From: JAYWXI01 sp036016955
GTDB taxonomy: Bacteria; Bacteroidota; Bacteroidia; Flavobacteriales; Weeksellaceae
Assembly (NCBI RefSeq): GCF_036016955.1
Contig: NZ_JAYWXI010000009.1
Location: 1-64,000, forward strand
Length of the DNA stretch: 64,000 bases
Direction: 5' to 3'
Made by a program: the position numbers and the translations under genes. This document shows positions 51,008 to 59,771 of the stretch, one piece after another (positions within the stretch are counted from its first letter, which is position 1; each line of letters opens with the position of its first letter). The notes under the pieces were generated by a model, which had not been told where the DNA came from, did no database searches, and saw only the letters and a list, made by a program, of their open reading frames with translations.

Positions 51008-54000
51008 AATATACCTCTGAAGAAATAAAACATATTACTGACAATGCGTCTGTATTAGATTATTTCTTGTATTTGGAGAAAGCAGGAAGGATAAAGTTTG
51101 AGCGAAAAACTGGACACGATTATTATTTCCGAACAGGCACCAATAAGTTTTCAGTATCCGAAAAAAGATGGTATGATTATAAAAATCAAATAGGGGGTGG
51201 AATAGTAAAAGCCGTAATGTCTTTGGAAAATAAATCTTGGAAAGAAACGATTGATTTTTTAAAGGATTTTAATAATATTCAGCTAGATAGAGATTTAGCA
51301 GAAAGAAAAGCAAACTGGAAAAAGCAAGGCGAACAAAAAGCCAATATTGAACTCCAAAAAACTTTGAAGCCTAATAATGGTAATTTGATTGATTATTTTG
51401 CTGAAAGGGGAATTGAGCGTGATATTTTGGAAAAATACACAGAACAAGTTCATTATAAAATAAATGATAAATATTATTTTGGTATTGGAATTAAGAATGA
51501 AGCAGGGGGTTACGAGATAAGAAATCCTTACTTAAAATCCAAAATAGGTGCAAACGATATTACCATTAAGAAAGGAGAAAAAGGAGATGAATTAATGGTA
51601 TTTGAAGGAATGACTGATATGCTTTCGTTCCTACAAATGCAGAAAAATAAAGGTTTAGAAACTAAAAGAACCCTTGTAATCCTTAATTCAGTGACCAACA
51701 CTAATAAGTTTTTAGAACGATACAAAGACTTTTCGGGCAAGGTGTTTTTGGCATTAGATAGAGATGATGCTGGGGATTTATCTACCAAACAAATTATAGA
51801 TGGTTTACCGAATGCGAATACTAAAGATATACGCCAAATTTTGGGTTTGGAGTATAAGCAAGATTTAAACGATTTTTTGCTTAAAACCTTTGATATTCAT
51901 GAAAATACAACTAAATTAGCAGGAGTAAATAAAACACAAAATGAACACGAAAAACCAACTCGATCCACAGAAATTCCCCCATCTGAGTCAGTGGGAAACA
52001 AACAAATTGAACCAAACCATCGAGAGTTTGACCAAACAAGCCAATCCAAGCAAAGAAGTGATAACGGAGGAAGACAAAATATGGTCAACAATGATGTTGG
52101 AAATGGATTTGACACATCAGAGCGGAGTGATTTGGGAAGTACAGGAAGAGGACAAGACACTGGAACTCCTGCAAATTCACAACCGAAAAATGATGAAATA
52201 CCTAGGTTGGTACAAGAAGAAAAGAGCCGACAAACTGGCGATAGCTTGGAATTTCGAGAGGGAACAGATGGACGACAGAGCCGAAATGAGAATAGTATCA
52301 CTCGAAAGAATGATACTACACATTACAGGGATAACAGCGGAAGAAGTGTTCTACCACATAGAACAGATGCCAACTTACGAGGAGGATTAACTAACGAACA
52401 GATTACTGAACTTATAAATTCAGTAACGGAAATTTCAGACAGAAAAGAGGTGCTTCTTAAGGGAGAAATACCTATTTCTGTAAAAGATGCAGCATCTCAA
52501 TATAAAAGTGGAGGCATTACAAAAGATGGGCGAGGTATTTTAGATGAATACTATACCGCTCACGAAATAGTTGATGTTGTTCGCAATCTTATCAAAGATA
52601 ATTTTAAAGGGAAAACAGAAATTTCAGTTTTAGAGCCATCTGCCGGCACAGGAAATTTCTTACACGCCACAAAAGATTTAGGCGTAAAAACTAATATTAC
52701 AGCATTCGAGATTAACGAAACGACTGCCAAAATAGCAAAAATTCTCTATCCCAAAGCCAATATCAATTTTAGGTCTTTTGAATCGGAATTTATAACTGAT
52801 GATGGACAGAAGAAGTCCCCAGTAGCAAAATATGATTTGGTTATTGGCAATCCACCTTATGGGCAACACAGAGGTTTTTACAAAGGCTTAGGCGAAGAGG
52901 AGAAAATTTCACGATACGAAGATTATTTTGTAAAGCGTTCTCTTGATGTTCTAAAAGATGGGGGCGTTCTTGCTATGGTCCTCCCAAGTGGGTGGCTCAA
53001 TCGTCAAAAAGACAGTAAAGGAACGCTTCTAATGGATGCCTATCGTTTGCCTAATGGTGTGTTTAAAGGCACGGATATAGGCACGGATATTATTATATTG
53101 AAAAAAGACAGCTTTCAAGAAAATATAGATTTTTCAAATTATTTTAATGAAAACCCTGAAAAAATTTTAGGAGAAATTACAACTAAAACCAATCAATGGG
53201 CAAAAGAGGTGGAGTATGTAAAAGGTTCTTTGGATAGTGCCTTGGAAATTATTCAATCTTTCATTCAGCAAAATGAAAAACAAAAGCAAAAACAAGCCGA
53301 ACAGGTAAAGGAGATAAAAGAAGTGATAGGCGATTTGTGGGGAGAATGGACACAAGAAGAACAAAAGGAAGTGCAGAAAGAAAAATCTGTTGCCCTATCC
53401 GAAGAACAACCTAAAAAAGAACAGACAGAATGGGATATTGAATTAGAAAAAGCAAAAAAAAATCTTACCAAAGCATTGGAGGGTTTGGAAGGGATGAAGT
53501 TTAAATCGTCTGCGGTTAAAAATAAAATTGTACATTATAGGGATTTAAGAGCTGACCTACACAACAAATCAAAAGATTTTACATTAGATGATTTAAAGGA
53601 TATTTCCGAGAAAACAGAGAAAACCATTAAGCTCAAAAATAATATTGCTTATAGTTCCGAATATTTGGTTCAAAATAAGCCCGAGATAAAAAAAGGGGTT
53701 TTAAAATATCAATTTCAAAAACAAGATGAAATTGTAGATACTAAAAATCAAGGCAAGTTCAATCATTTGTCAGATGAAGAGATAGAACTTTTCCGACAAA
53801 CCGACTATGATGGTAGTTTGCCTTATAACCACGAGTACAAAGAATACATCAACTATGTAGGTGGAAAATGGGTGCATAACTTCTATTATACAGAGGGCGA
53901 CATTTATGAAAAATTAGCCCAACTAGAAAGCCTCTATCAAAAAGGAAAATTGGATAATGATGAATACGAAAATGAGCGGCAGTATAGGAAACAAAAAGAA

Positions 54001-56718
54001 CTTTTAGAGAGCGTTCTTCCAAAAAAGAAAGGGTTAGATGATATTATCATTTCTCCTAATCACGAATTTGTTCATCAGTTCATTTTAGGACAAGTAGAAA
54101 AAGAGAAAAATTGGAGAAATCCACTTACTAAACAATGGGAATATGAAAAATTAACAGTAGATTATAGCCTTGCGGACAAATTTCAAGATTTTGTCAGAAG
54201 TCTCCCTAATGAAGCTTTTGGACAGTCTAATTCTTGGGAAGTCAATTCATTTGTTCGTAATGAAACGGTTACAGGTAGTGATAAAGCAAGAAATGCTGAA
54301 GTAAGAGAACGAAGAAAAGAAGTCGCTAACAACCTTTTCTATAAATTCGTTCGAGAAGAATTAGATGATGAGCTAAAGGAAAGGTTTGTTAACGAATTTA
54401 ATAGAAAGTATAACAATATTCATATTCCAAATTACAAAGAATTTCCATTGTTTTCTAAAATTCATAAAAATTTTAAGGGTAATCCATTAAGGATTACCGA
54501 AGTTCAGAAAGCAGGTATTGGACGATTAACTACAAAAGGAGTAGGGCTTCTAGCACACGAAGTGGGGTTTGGTAAAACCTTATCGGGAGTTCTAGCGATG
54601 CACGAAGCAATGGAAAGAGGTAATGCTAAACGACCTTTAATCGTTGTGCCTAATGATAGTATTTTAAAACAATGGGTAGAAACTATTTTTGAAACCATTC
54701 CTGAAGCTAAAGTCAATGTTTTGGGAAATCTTGGGAAAAATTATGACCTTTCAAAATTTGATAATAAAGATGGAGAAATTACTCTTGTAACTTATGAAGG
54801 ATTTAATAATATTGGCTTCTCTAAAGAAACTACCGAGAGATTGGCAAATAAATTCTCGTACATTTCCAAAAACGAAACTAAAGTTCTGAAATTTTCAGAA
54901 CGAGATATTCAAATGGAAATAAAAAAACGGGAGGAAATTCAAGGAAAAATTAAAAAAGGTAAAATATATGATTGGGAAGACTTTGGATTTGACCATCTAA
55001 CCTTTGATGAAGTCCACAATGCTAATCATATTATAGGAAAAGTAAGAATCGAAGACCGTCGTTTTGCGTCGGACTTCAGAAATCAAAGCCAAGTTACTTC
55101 TCTTTTGGGAATAAATACTTGGGTAGCTTCTCAATACATTCAAGAACAAAATGACGGTAGAAATGTTGTTCTTCTTTCTGCAACGCCTTTTACAAATAAG
55201 CCACTTGAATATTATTCTATTTTGTCACTCATTGCCAATAAACGATTGGAGGAATCAGGTTATTTTAATGTCAATACCTTTTTTGAAACCTTTATGGAGG
55301 CAGACAATGAAATGGAGATTGATGCTAAAGGAGACATCAAATATAAAATGAATGTTAGGAGGTTTAAAAACAATGCTTTATTTCAGCAACTTTTGGGTGA
55401 ATTTATTGATATTAAAGGCGAAGAGGATAATCCCGAACTGAAACGACCAAATAGAATCAATAAGGAATATAAAGTTGAGCAAAATAGTTTGACAGAAAAA
55501 GAATACGAAAATCTAAATGCGAGTTTTGATGAGAGTGCAGATGGAGCGATTTTAACCCATATATTGAATGCCAGGCTTATTGCACTTTCTCCCTATTTAT
55601 CTAAGTTTTACGAAGGACAAAAACCAACAATGGAAGAGTTTGTAGAAAATTCTCCAAAGTTGAAAACTACAATAGATTTAATAGCTCAAAACAAAAAAGA
55701 TAAACCAGAAGCAGGACAAATCATTTATTCTGAATTGGGAATTTCCGAATTTCCAAAGATAAAGGAGTATCTAATCGCTAAAGTTGGCTACAAACCAAAC
55801 GAAGTGGAAATGATTACTGGAGCTACTTCCAAAAATAAGAGGTTAGAAATTCAAGAAAAATTTAACCAAGGAAAAATCAAAATAATTTTGGGAAGTGAAG
55901 CTATACAGGAAGGAATGAACCTTCAGATGAATACTTCTGATATGTATCTTTTAACTTTACCGTACAATTTTACCTCGCTGAGACAGGTAGAAGGCAGAGC
56001 TTGGAGGCAAGGTAATAAATGGGAAAATGTTCGTATCAATTTTATGTTAACAAACGATAGTATTGATGTTTTTATGTTACAAAAACTTCAAGCTAAACAA
56101 AGCCGATATATGGAAGCAATGAAGAACGGAGCTAATATTATAGATGTTTCTGATGTAGACACACAGGAATTGAAAACAGCTATCATTACCGACCCTGAAT
56201 TAAGGGCAAGAATAGAAATAGAAGTAGTAAAAAAGAAATTTGAAAGTCAAAAAAATAGACAATCATCTGAATTGGGTTATATTTCTCGTAAATTTAAAAA
56301 ATATACCGAAAGCGAAGAGTTTAAAAAAGTCCAAAGGCTTAAAGATGATATTGAGCAATATACAGAATGGGCTAAAGATGATAAGTATTGGGCTGACATG
56401 TTAAAATCTGCAAAAGAAAATTTGGCTAATGCAGAAGAAAATTTAAAAGAGCTTATTGATAGCCTTGCTAAACAAGGTGTCAATGTAGAAGCTTTTAAAG
56501 AACAACAAAGAATGACAGAAGAAAAAATCGCTGAACTCGATAGGGTAATTCAAGAGGATTTACCAAAAATGGAGGAAGAACTGATAAAGAAATATAAAGA
56601 AGAAAAAGCTGAACAACTTCGGAAATCTCCCCTTAACTTTGTGGAAGAACGAGCCGAAGAAAATAAAACATTTTTCAAATTAGTTCATATAGAAAAAGTG
56701 AATACATTTAAAAGATAA
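51004..56718 (+). CDS. Giant toprim primase-like / N6 DNA methylase / SNF2-type helicase fusion
   Basis: This 1904-residue protein has residues 1-110 similar in layout to a primase zinc-binding domain but lacking the Cys cluster. Residues about 195-270 form a toprim domain with FEGMTD and LDRDDAG. A polar linker covers about 300-465. Residues about 520-680 form an N6-adenine methylase with EPSAGTGNF and NPPYG. From about 1170 a superfamily 2 helicase has HEVGFGKT (1185), FDEVH (about 1334), SATPFTN and QVEGRAWRQG. It resembles DarB-like antirestriction helicases and ICE DNA-processing proteins, and could protect or prime entering single-stranded DNA. The linker overlaps a second open gene. 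Confidence 0.88.
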   Translation: MKYTSEEIKHITDNASVLDYFLYLEKAGRIKFERKTGHDYYFRTGTNKFSVSEKRWYDYKNQIGGGIVKAVMSLENKSWKETIDFLKDFNNIQLDRDLAERKANWKKQGEQKANIELQKTLKPNNGNLIDYFAERGIERDILEKYTEQVHYKINDKYYFGIGIKNEAGGYEIRNPYLKSKIGANDITIKKGEKGDELMVFEGMTDMLSFLQMQKNKGLETKRTLVILNSVTNTNKFLERYKDFSGKVFLALDRDDAGDLSTKQIIDGLPNANTKDIRQILGLEYKQDLNDFLLKTFDIHENTTKLAGVNKTQNEHEKPTRSTEIPPSESVGNKQIEPNHREFDQTSQSKQRSDNGGRQNMVNNDVGNGFDTSERSDLGSTGRGQDTGTPANSQPKNDEIPRLVQEEKSRQTGDSLEFREGTDGRQSRNENSITRKNDTTHYRDNSGRSVLPHRTDANLRGGLTNEQITELINSVTEISDRKEVLLKGEIPISVKDAASQYKSGGITKDGRGILDEYYTAHEIVDVVRNLIKDNFKGKTEISVLEPSAGTGNFLHATKDLGVKTNITAFEINETTAKIAKILYPKANINFRSFESEFITDDGQKKSPVAKYDLVIGNPPYGQHRGFYKGLGEEEKISRYEDYFVKRSLDVLKDGGVLAMVLPSGWLNRQKDSKGTLLMDAYRLPNGVFKGTDIGTDIIILKKDSFQENIDFSNYFNENPEKILGEITTKTNQWAKEVEYVKGSLDSALEIIQSFIQQNEKQKQKQAEQVKEIKEVIGDLWGEWTQEEQKEVQKEKSVALSEEQPKKEQTEWDIELEKAKKNLTKALEGLEGMKFKSSAVKNKIVHYRDLRADLHNKSKDFTLDDLKDISEKTEKTIKLKNNIAYSSEYLVQNKPEIKKGVLKYQFQKQDEIVDTKNQGKFNHLSDEEIELFRQTDYDGSLPYNHEYKEYINYVGGKWVHNFYYTEGDIYEKLAQLESLYQKGKLDNDEYENERQYRKQKELLESVLPKKKGLDDIIISPNHEFVHQFILGQVEKEKNWRNPLTKQWEYEKLTVDYSLADKFQDFVRSLPNEAFGQSNSWEVNSFVRNETVTGSDKARNAEVRERRKEVANNLFYKFVREELDDELKERFVNEFNRKYNNIHIPNYKEFPLFSKIHKNFKGNPLRITEVQKAGIGRLTTKGVGLLAHEVGFGKTLSGVLAMHEAMERGNAKRPLIVVPNDSILKQWVETIFETIPEAKVNVLGNLGKNYDLSKFDNKDGEITLVTYEGFNNIGFSKETTERLANKFSYISKNETKVLKFSERDIQMEIKKREEIQGKIKKGKIYDWEDFGFDHLTFDEVHNANHIIGKVRIEDRRFASDFRNQSQVTSLLGINTWVASQYIQEQNDGRNVVLLSATPFTNKPLEYYSILSLIANKRLEESGYFNVNTFFETFMEADNEMEIDAKGDIKYKMNVRRFKNNALFQQLLGEFIDIKGEEDNPELKRPNRINKEYKVEQNSLTEKEYENLNASFDESADGAILTHILNARLIALSPYLSKFYEGQKPTMEEFVENSPKLKTTIDLIAQNKKDKPEAGQIIYSELGISEFPKIKEYLIAKVGYKPNEVEMITGATSKNKRLEIQEKFNQGKIKIILGSEAIQEGMNLQMNTSDMYLLTLPYNFTSLRQVEGRAWRQGNKWENVRINFMLTNDSIDVFMLQKLQAKQSRYMEAMKNGANIIDVSDVDTQELKTAIITDPELRARIEIEVVKKKFESQKNRQSSELGYISRKFKKYTESEEFKKVQRLKDDIEQYTEWAKDDKYWADMLKSAKENLANAEENLKELIDSLAKQGVNVEAFKEQQRMTEEKIAELDRVIQEDLPKMEEELIKKYKEEKAEQLRKSPLNFVEERAEENKTFFKLVHIEKVNTFKR
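51941..52390 (+). CDS. Probable overprinted gene within the linker of the giant protein
   Basis: A 149-residue frame in the +1 phase starts with ATG 14 bases after an AGGAG-like stretch and ends at TAA 52388-52390. It looks like a folded helical protein (WSTMMLEMDLTHQSGV, RAEMRIVSLERMILHITGIT, AEEVFYHIEQMPTYEE). The host frame across the same bases is a low-complexity, Gly/Asn/Arg/Ser-rich linker. That contrast suggests that the shorter frame is a real coding gene and that the linker is its by-product. No homology is known to me. Confidence 0.5.
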   Translation: MNTKNQLDPQKFPHLSQWETNKLNQTIESLTKQANPSKEVITEEDKIWSTMMLEMDLTHQSGVIWEVQEEDKTLELLQIHNRKMMKYLGWYKKKRADKLAIAWNFEREQMDDRAEMRIVSLERMILHITGITAEEVFYHIEQMPTYEED

Positions 56719-56733
56719 TTATCATTTATTTTG

Positions 56734-56741
56734 TATCTTTG
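56734..56741 (+). promoter_or_regulatory. -7 promoter element of the antitoxin-zeta toxin pair
   Basis: TATCTTTG matches TAnnTTTG 18 bases upstream of the ATG at 56759. A longer frame starting with GTG at 56741 begins within this element, so the ATG at 56759 is preferred. Confidence 0.6.
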
Positions 56742-56758
56742 TGTACCAAAAGATAAAT

Positions 56759-57004
56759 ATGGAATACCCTATCAGTTTAGACACCGCACTTTCTATAGTT
56801 GGTTCTTTGAAAGTGAAAACTATGAAAGAAAAATCTAATGCTCATAATGAAGATGAAAGAAAGGAATTAGATGATAAAATTAGAATGTACCTCCAAGAAG
56901 AGAGAATTTTGTATGGAACGGATGAGTATAATAGGATGTCAGTAATGGATAAAGTTGTGAATTACTATAGTCCTCTAATAAAACAATTAAATGGATTTAC
57001 ATAG
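56759..57004 (+). CDS. Small antitoxin-like protein preceding a zeta toxin
   Basis: This 81-residue, mostly helical, charged protein (MEYPISLDTALSIVGSLK...) overlaps the zeta toxin start by 14 bases. In epsilon/zeta-type systems the small upstream protein blocks the kinase. Size, place and coupling fit that role, though the sequence is not recognisably the classical epsilon. Confidence 0.65.
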   Translation: MEYPISLDTALSIVGSLKVKTMKEKSNAHNEDERKELDDKIRMYLQEERILYGTDEYNRMSVMDKVVNYYSPLIKQLNGFT

Positions 57005-57842
57005 AGTAAAAAAAATTTATCAGCAAGAAAAAGAAAATTTACTTCTTGATTTAAAGCCACAGGATAAACCTTTGGCTTTTATTTTGGGAGGACAACCTGC
57101 ATCGGGGAAAAGTAATTTGGCCAATGTGGTAATTAGCCAATTTCCAAATGCTAACTTTTTGTTCGTAAATGGGGATATTTATAGAGAGTTTCATCCACAG
57201 GCAAGAGACTTGATAAAAGACCCTCATACTTATTCCGAGAAAACACAAATTTTTTCTAATTTTTTCACGGAAGAGTTAATAAAAGAAGCGATAAAGAATA
57301 AATATAACATCATTGTAGAAGGGACAATGAGAAATCCGCAAGTTCCTCTGAATACTGCTAAAATGTTCAAGGAAAACGGATTTTATGTAGAAGCACTGGC
57401 AATTTCTGCACCTGCTATTTTTACTGAAATAGGTTTATATACAAGATATCAAGAAGAAATTAATTTTCAAGGGGTAGGAAGATTGGCTGACATAAAATCT
57501 CATCATTCTGCTGTAGAGGGCATATTGAATTCTTTAGATGCACTATACGATGAAAAAGTAGTGGATAAAATCCAAATATATTCATACCAAGGCAAAAGTC
57601 ACATCATTACTTTTGAGCAAAAAAATGAGCAATGGAACTATGATGTTCTACCATCCGAAGAAGTCATTTATTCTCGAGAGAAACAATTAAAGGACAAAGA
57701 AATGATTGGGAGTATTATCCAGCGAGGAGATAAGGCATTAGAAAATATGAATGCAGAAATAAAAAACAATCTTATTGCTTTGATAAACGAACTAGAAAAC
57801 CATATGGAGAATATCGAGAGGAGAAAATTTTACAGAAGGTAA
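56991..57842 (+). CDS. Zeta toxin-family kinase
   Basis: This 283-residue protein has Walker A GQPASGKS (residues 34-41), then VNGDIYREFHP (substrate Asp region), IVEGTMRNP, and GRLADIKSHH, all typical of zeta/PezT toxins. These phosphorylate UDP-N-acetylglucosamine and stop cell-wall synthesis. The pair would keep the element in the cell population. A bidirectional terminator follows. Confidence 0.88.
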   Translation: MDLHRVKKIYQQEKENLLLDLKPQDKPLAFILGGQPASGKSNLANVVISQFPNANFLFVNGDIYREFHPQARDLIKDPHTYSEKTQIFSNFFTEELIKEAIKNKYNIIVEGTMRNPQVPLNTAKMFKENGFYVEALAISAPAIFTEIGLYTRYQEEINFQGVGRLADIKSHHSAVEGILNSLDALYDEKVVDKIQIYSYQGKSHIITFEQKNEQWNYDVLPSEEVIYSREKQLKDKEMIGSIIQRGDKALENMNAEIKNNLIALINELENHMENIERRKFYRR

Positions 57843-57850
57843 AACAATGA

Positions 57851-57880
57851 AAAAATCCCCTTTTTTTGGGGATTTTTTAG
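57851..57880. terminator. Bidirectional terminator between zeta toxin and the LRR gene
   Basis: AAAAAATCCCC and GGGGATTTTTT form a perfect stem around a T-rich loop, with T tracts on both strands. It serves the convergent genes on either side. Confidence 0.88.
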
Positions 57881-57902
57881 TGGAGTCTAAAATAACTCTT
57901 AA

Positions 57903-59030
57903 TCATTCTTTGATGAATTTATCCGTATGAGTAGAACCTTGTTCTGTTGATATTATGAGTATGTAGACGCCTACGGGTAAATCCGAAATGTTTAGATTTT
58001 GATTGCTTGGATTGAATGTTCTTACAAGCTGCCCTGTAGTGGTGTAAATACTTATTGTTTTAATTCTACTACTACTTTTGGTAGATTTTATAATTAAGTT
58101 ATCTCTTACCGGGGAAGTAACTATGAATTCTTTTTCATAATAGTGATTCTTTTTCACGGATAGGGATGAATGATCACAATTCCAATTTGCAGTTTCATCT
58201 TTAATAAAAGAATGGGGATAAATAATTATTGAAGGAGGAAGCTGAATGCAGGTTAGGTAAGGATTATTGTTCACTACGAGACTGCTTTGCAATTCAATAT
58301 TATTTTTCAAATCTAGCAATCCTTCTAAATGATTATTAGAAAGGTCTAAATCTTCTAAAAGCTGGTTTTGAGACAAATCTATTGATGACAGTTGATTTGC
58401 AGATGAAAATAACTCGATGAGTTTTCTGTTGAGAGATAAATCAATTTGGGTTAATTTGTTATTGGACAATAGCAAGGAGATTAATTCGGTATTGGCCTTT
58501 AAATCTATTGACGAAATTTCATTATAAGAAACATCCAATAATACGAGATTGTTGAGATTTGAGACATTTATGGTTTTCAAATTATTTGTTCTGATCGAGA
58601 GTATCTTAATTTTCAAATTATTTGAAAAATCTATTTCGGAAATATTGTTATCATTTAAGTATAATTTCTCCAAAAGCTGGTTTTGAGACAAGTCTATTGA
58701 TGACAGTTGATTTGCATTTACGGATAATTCTTTTAATTTCAAATTATTAGATAGATCTATTGATGTCAATTGATTTCTATCTAATCTTAACGATGTCAGA
58801 TTTGCAAAGTGTTCAATACCCGTAAGGTCTTTAATATCGTTATAGATGTGAATTTTTGTAGTGGAAAGAGCCTCTTCGATGGAGATTTCTTCGTCTCCAT
58901 CCGTATTAATCTCAGGATTGTTAATAAGTGCTGCTTTGAAATTTGCATCGGGGAAATTTACATAGTTTTGAGAAAAGAACATTGTTGCAGAAAGAAAAGC
59001 AGCAATCGTAAAGATAAATTTTAAATTCAT
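57903..59030 (-). CDS. Leucine-rich-repeat protein exported by the type IX secretion system
   Basis: This 375-residue protein has a signal peptide ending LSATMFFSQN. About nine LRR units of roughly 21 residues follow (NQLTSIDLSNNLKLKELSV-type, residues about 60-260), then a T9SS sorting domain (IIKSTKSSSRIKTISIYT, TGQLVRTF, LPVGVYILII). It should be secreted or surface-attached through T9SS. Two LRR units are encoded by an almost identical 45-bp repeat. It is the only minus-strand gene inside the long inverted repeat and shares its upstream 150 bp with the mobilisation operon. Its role could be adhesion or recipient contact; this is inference. Confidence 0.87.
   Translation of the reverse strand: MNLKFIFTIAAFLSATMFFSQNYVNFPDANFKAALINNPEINTDGDEEISIEEALSTTKIHIYNDIKDLTGIEHFANLTSLRLDRNQLTSIDLSNNLKLKELSVNANQLSSIDLSQNQLLEKLYLNDNNISEIDFSNNLKIKILSIRTNNLKTINVSNLNNLVLLDVSYNEISSIDLKANTELISLLLSNNKLTQIDLSLNRKLIELFSSANQLSSIDLSQNQLLEDLDLSNNHLEGLLDLKNNIELQSSLVVNNNPYLTCIQLPPSIIIYPHSFIKDETANWNCDHSSLSVKKNHYYEKEFIVTSPVRDNLIIKSTKSSSRIKTISIYTTTGQLVRTFNPSNQNLNISDLPVGVYILIISTEQGSTHTDKFIKE
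58357..58401. repeat. 45-bp direct repeat within the LRR gene, copy 1
   Basis: It matches 58672-58716 with one difference (A or G in the CAARTC stretch). It encodes the same LRR unit, so recombination between the copies could change the number of repeats. Confidence 0.9.
58672..58716. repeat. 45-bp direct repeat within the LRR gene, copy 2
   Basis: Partner of 58357-58401, 315 bases apart. The distance is a multiple of three, so deletion between the copies keeps the frame. Confidence 0.9.
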
Positions 59031-59053
59031 TTTGGTAATATTTTAAACTGTTA

Positions 59054-59203
59054 TTTTTTCTTTAGGCAAAATTCTTAATTTATTAACAAAACAACAATAA
59101 AAAACAAAAAAATAATATTTATTATTAAATAAAGTCATTTAATATTATTAATAACATAAAAAAGAAAAATGTAAAAATGTTTTTTAATAACTTTTAATAG
59201 CTT
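59054..59203 (-). repeat. 150-bp inverted repeat, right copy (promoter/leader of the LRR gene)
   Basis: It is a perfect reverse complement of 30879-31028. Read on the minus strand it points into the LRR gene, ending 23 bases before its ATG. It carries the same operator-like palindrome (59124-59143) and the same weak -7-like sequence. Because it is identical over 150 bp, the LRR gene and the mobilisation operon should respond to the same regulator. Confidence 0.95.
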
Positions 59204-59209
59204 TGTTTA

Positions 59210-59236
59210 AAAAAAGAGGGGATTGTTCCCCCTCTT
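59210..59236 (-). terminator. Rho-independent terminator of the minus-strand accessory operon
   Basis: The minus strand reads AAGAGGGGG-AACAAT-CCCCTCTT followed by T residues, directly after the stop of the last gene at 59239. Confidence 0.85.
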
Positions 59237-59238
59237 CC

Positions 59239-59748
59239 TTACCATTCAATTTTGTTGTGTAGAAGAAAATCTTTCCATCTGAATTTGTTTTCATCTTCTT
59301 TGTCTTTATTAAAAAACTCTAACTGGTGTTCCGTTACGCTATCTAGTGTTTTTTTCCAAAGCCATTTTTTAACTTTGATACGGAATTTTCCATCTTCGGC
59401 ATCTTGGGGGAGTTCTTCTATTTCTGCCACTTGCGATTTAGGTAAAAATGCCCACGGATTTAGACTTATTTTTTGCAAAGATGCAGAAAGAATAATCTTA
59501 TAAGCCTTTTCCATTTCCTCATATTCATAAACATAAAGCCAAACATATTCCTCTGCAGGTGGATTTTTCAGTTCTTCAAGTTTTTTATCCCAAGTTTCCT
59601 GTTCTACTGATAGAGTATTATCATTCTCTTCTACTTTGGCTTTTGGCAACCAAAACTGTATCCTCTTATCCATTTCTTCCACAAAAGCCTCTATCAAAAA
59701 GGCATATTCTGTAGCTTTCACTACTTTGTAATTTTCAAATAATTTCAT
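59239..59748 (-). CDS. Hypothetical protein of the element
   Basis: This 169-residue soluble, acidic protein is rich in Trp, Glu and Lys (RIQFWLPKAKVEEND, KVKKWLWKKTLD, FRWKDFLLHNKIEW). It has no signal peptide or membrane segment. Last gene of the minus-strand operon. No family is recognised. Confidence 0.6.
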   Translation of the reverse strand: MKLFENYKVVKATEYAFLIEAFVEEMDKRIQFWLPKAKVEENDNTLSVEQETWDKKLEELKNPPAEEYVWLYVYEYEEMEKAYKIILSASLQKISLNPWAFLPKSQVAEIEELPQDAEDGKFRIKVKKWLWKKTLDSVTEHQLEFFNKDKEDENKFRWKDFLLHNKIEW

Positions 59749-59771
59749 TTTGTTAGTTTTTTGAATAGTGT

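Noticed and set aside
56741..56758. GTG start for the antitoxin gene
   Set aside because: The GTG begins in the promoter -7 element TATCTTTG, so it would not be in the transcript.
30879..59203. Composite transposon with 150-bp terminal repeats
   Set aside because: No transposase lies at or between the repeats, and the repeats behave as gene leaders. No target duplication was seen at the outer edges.
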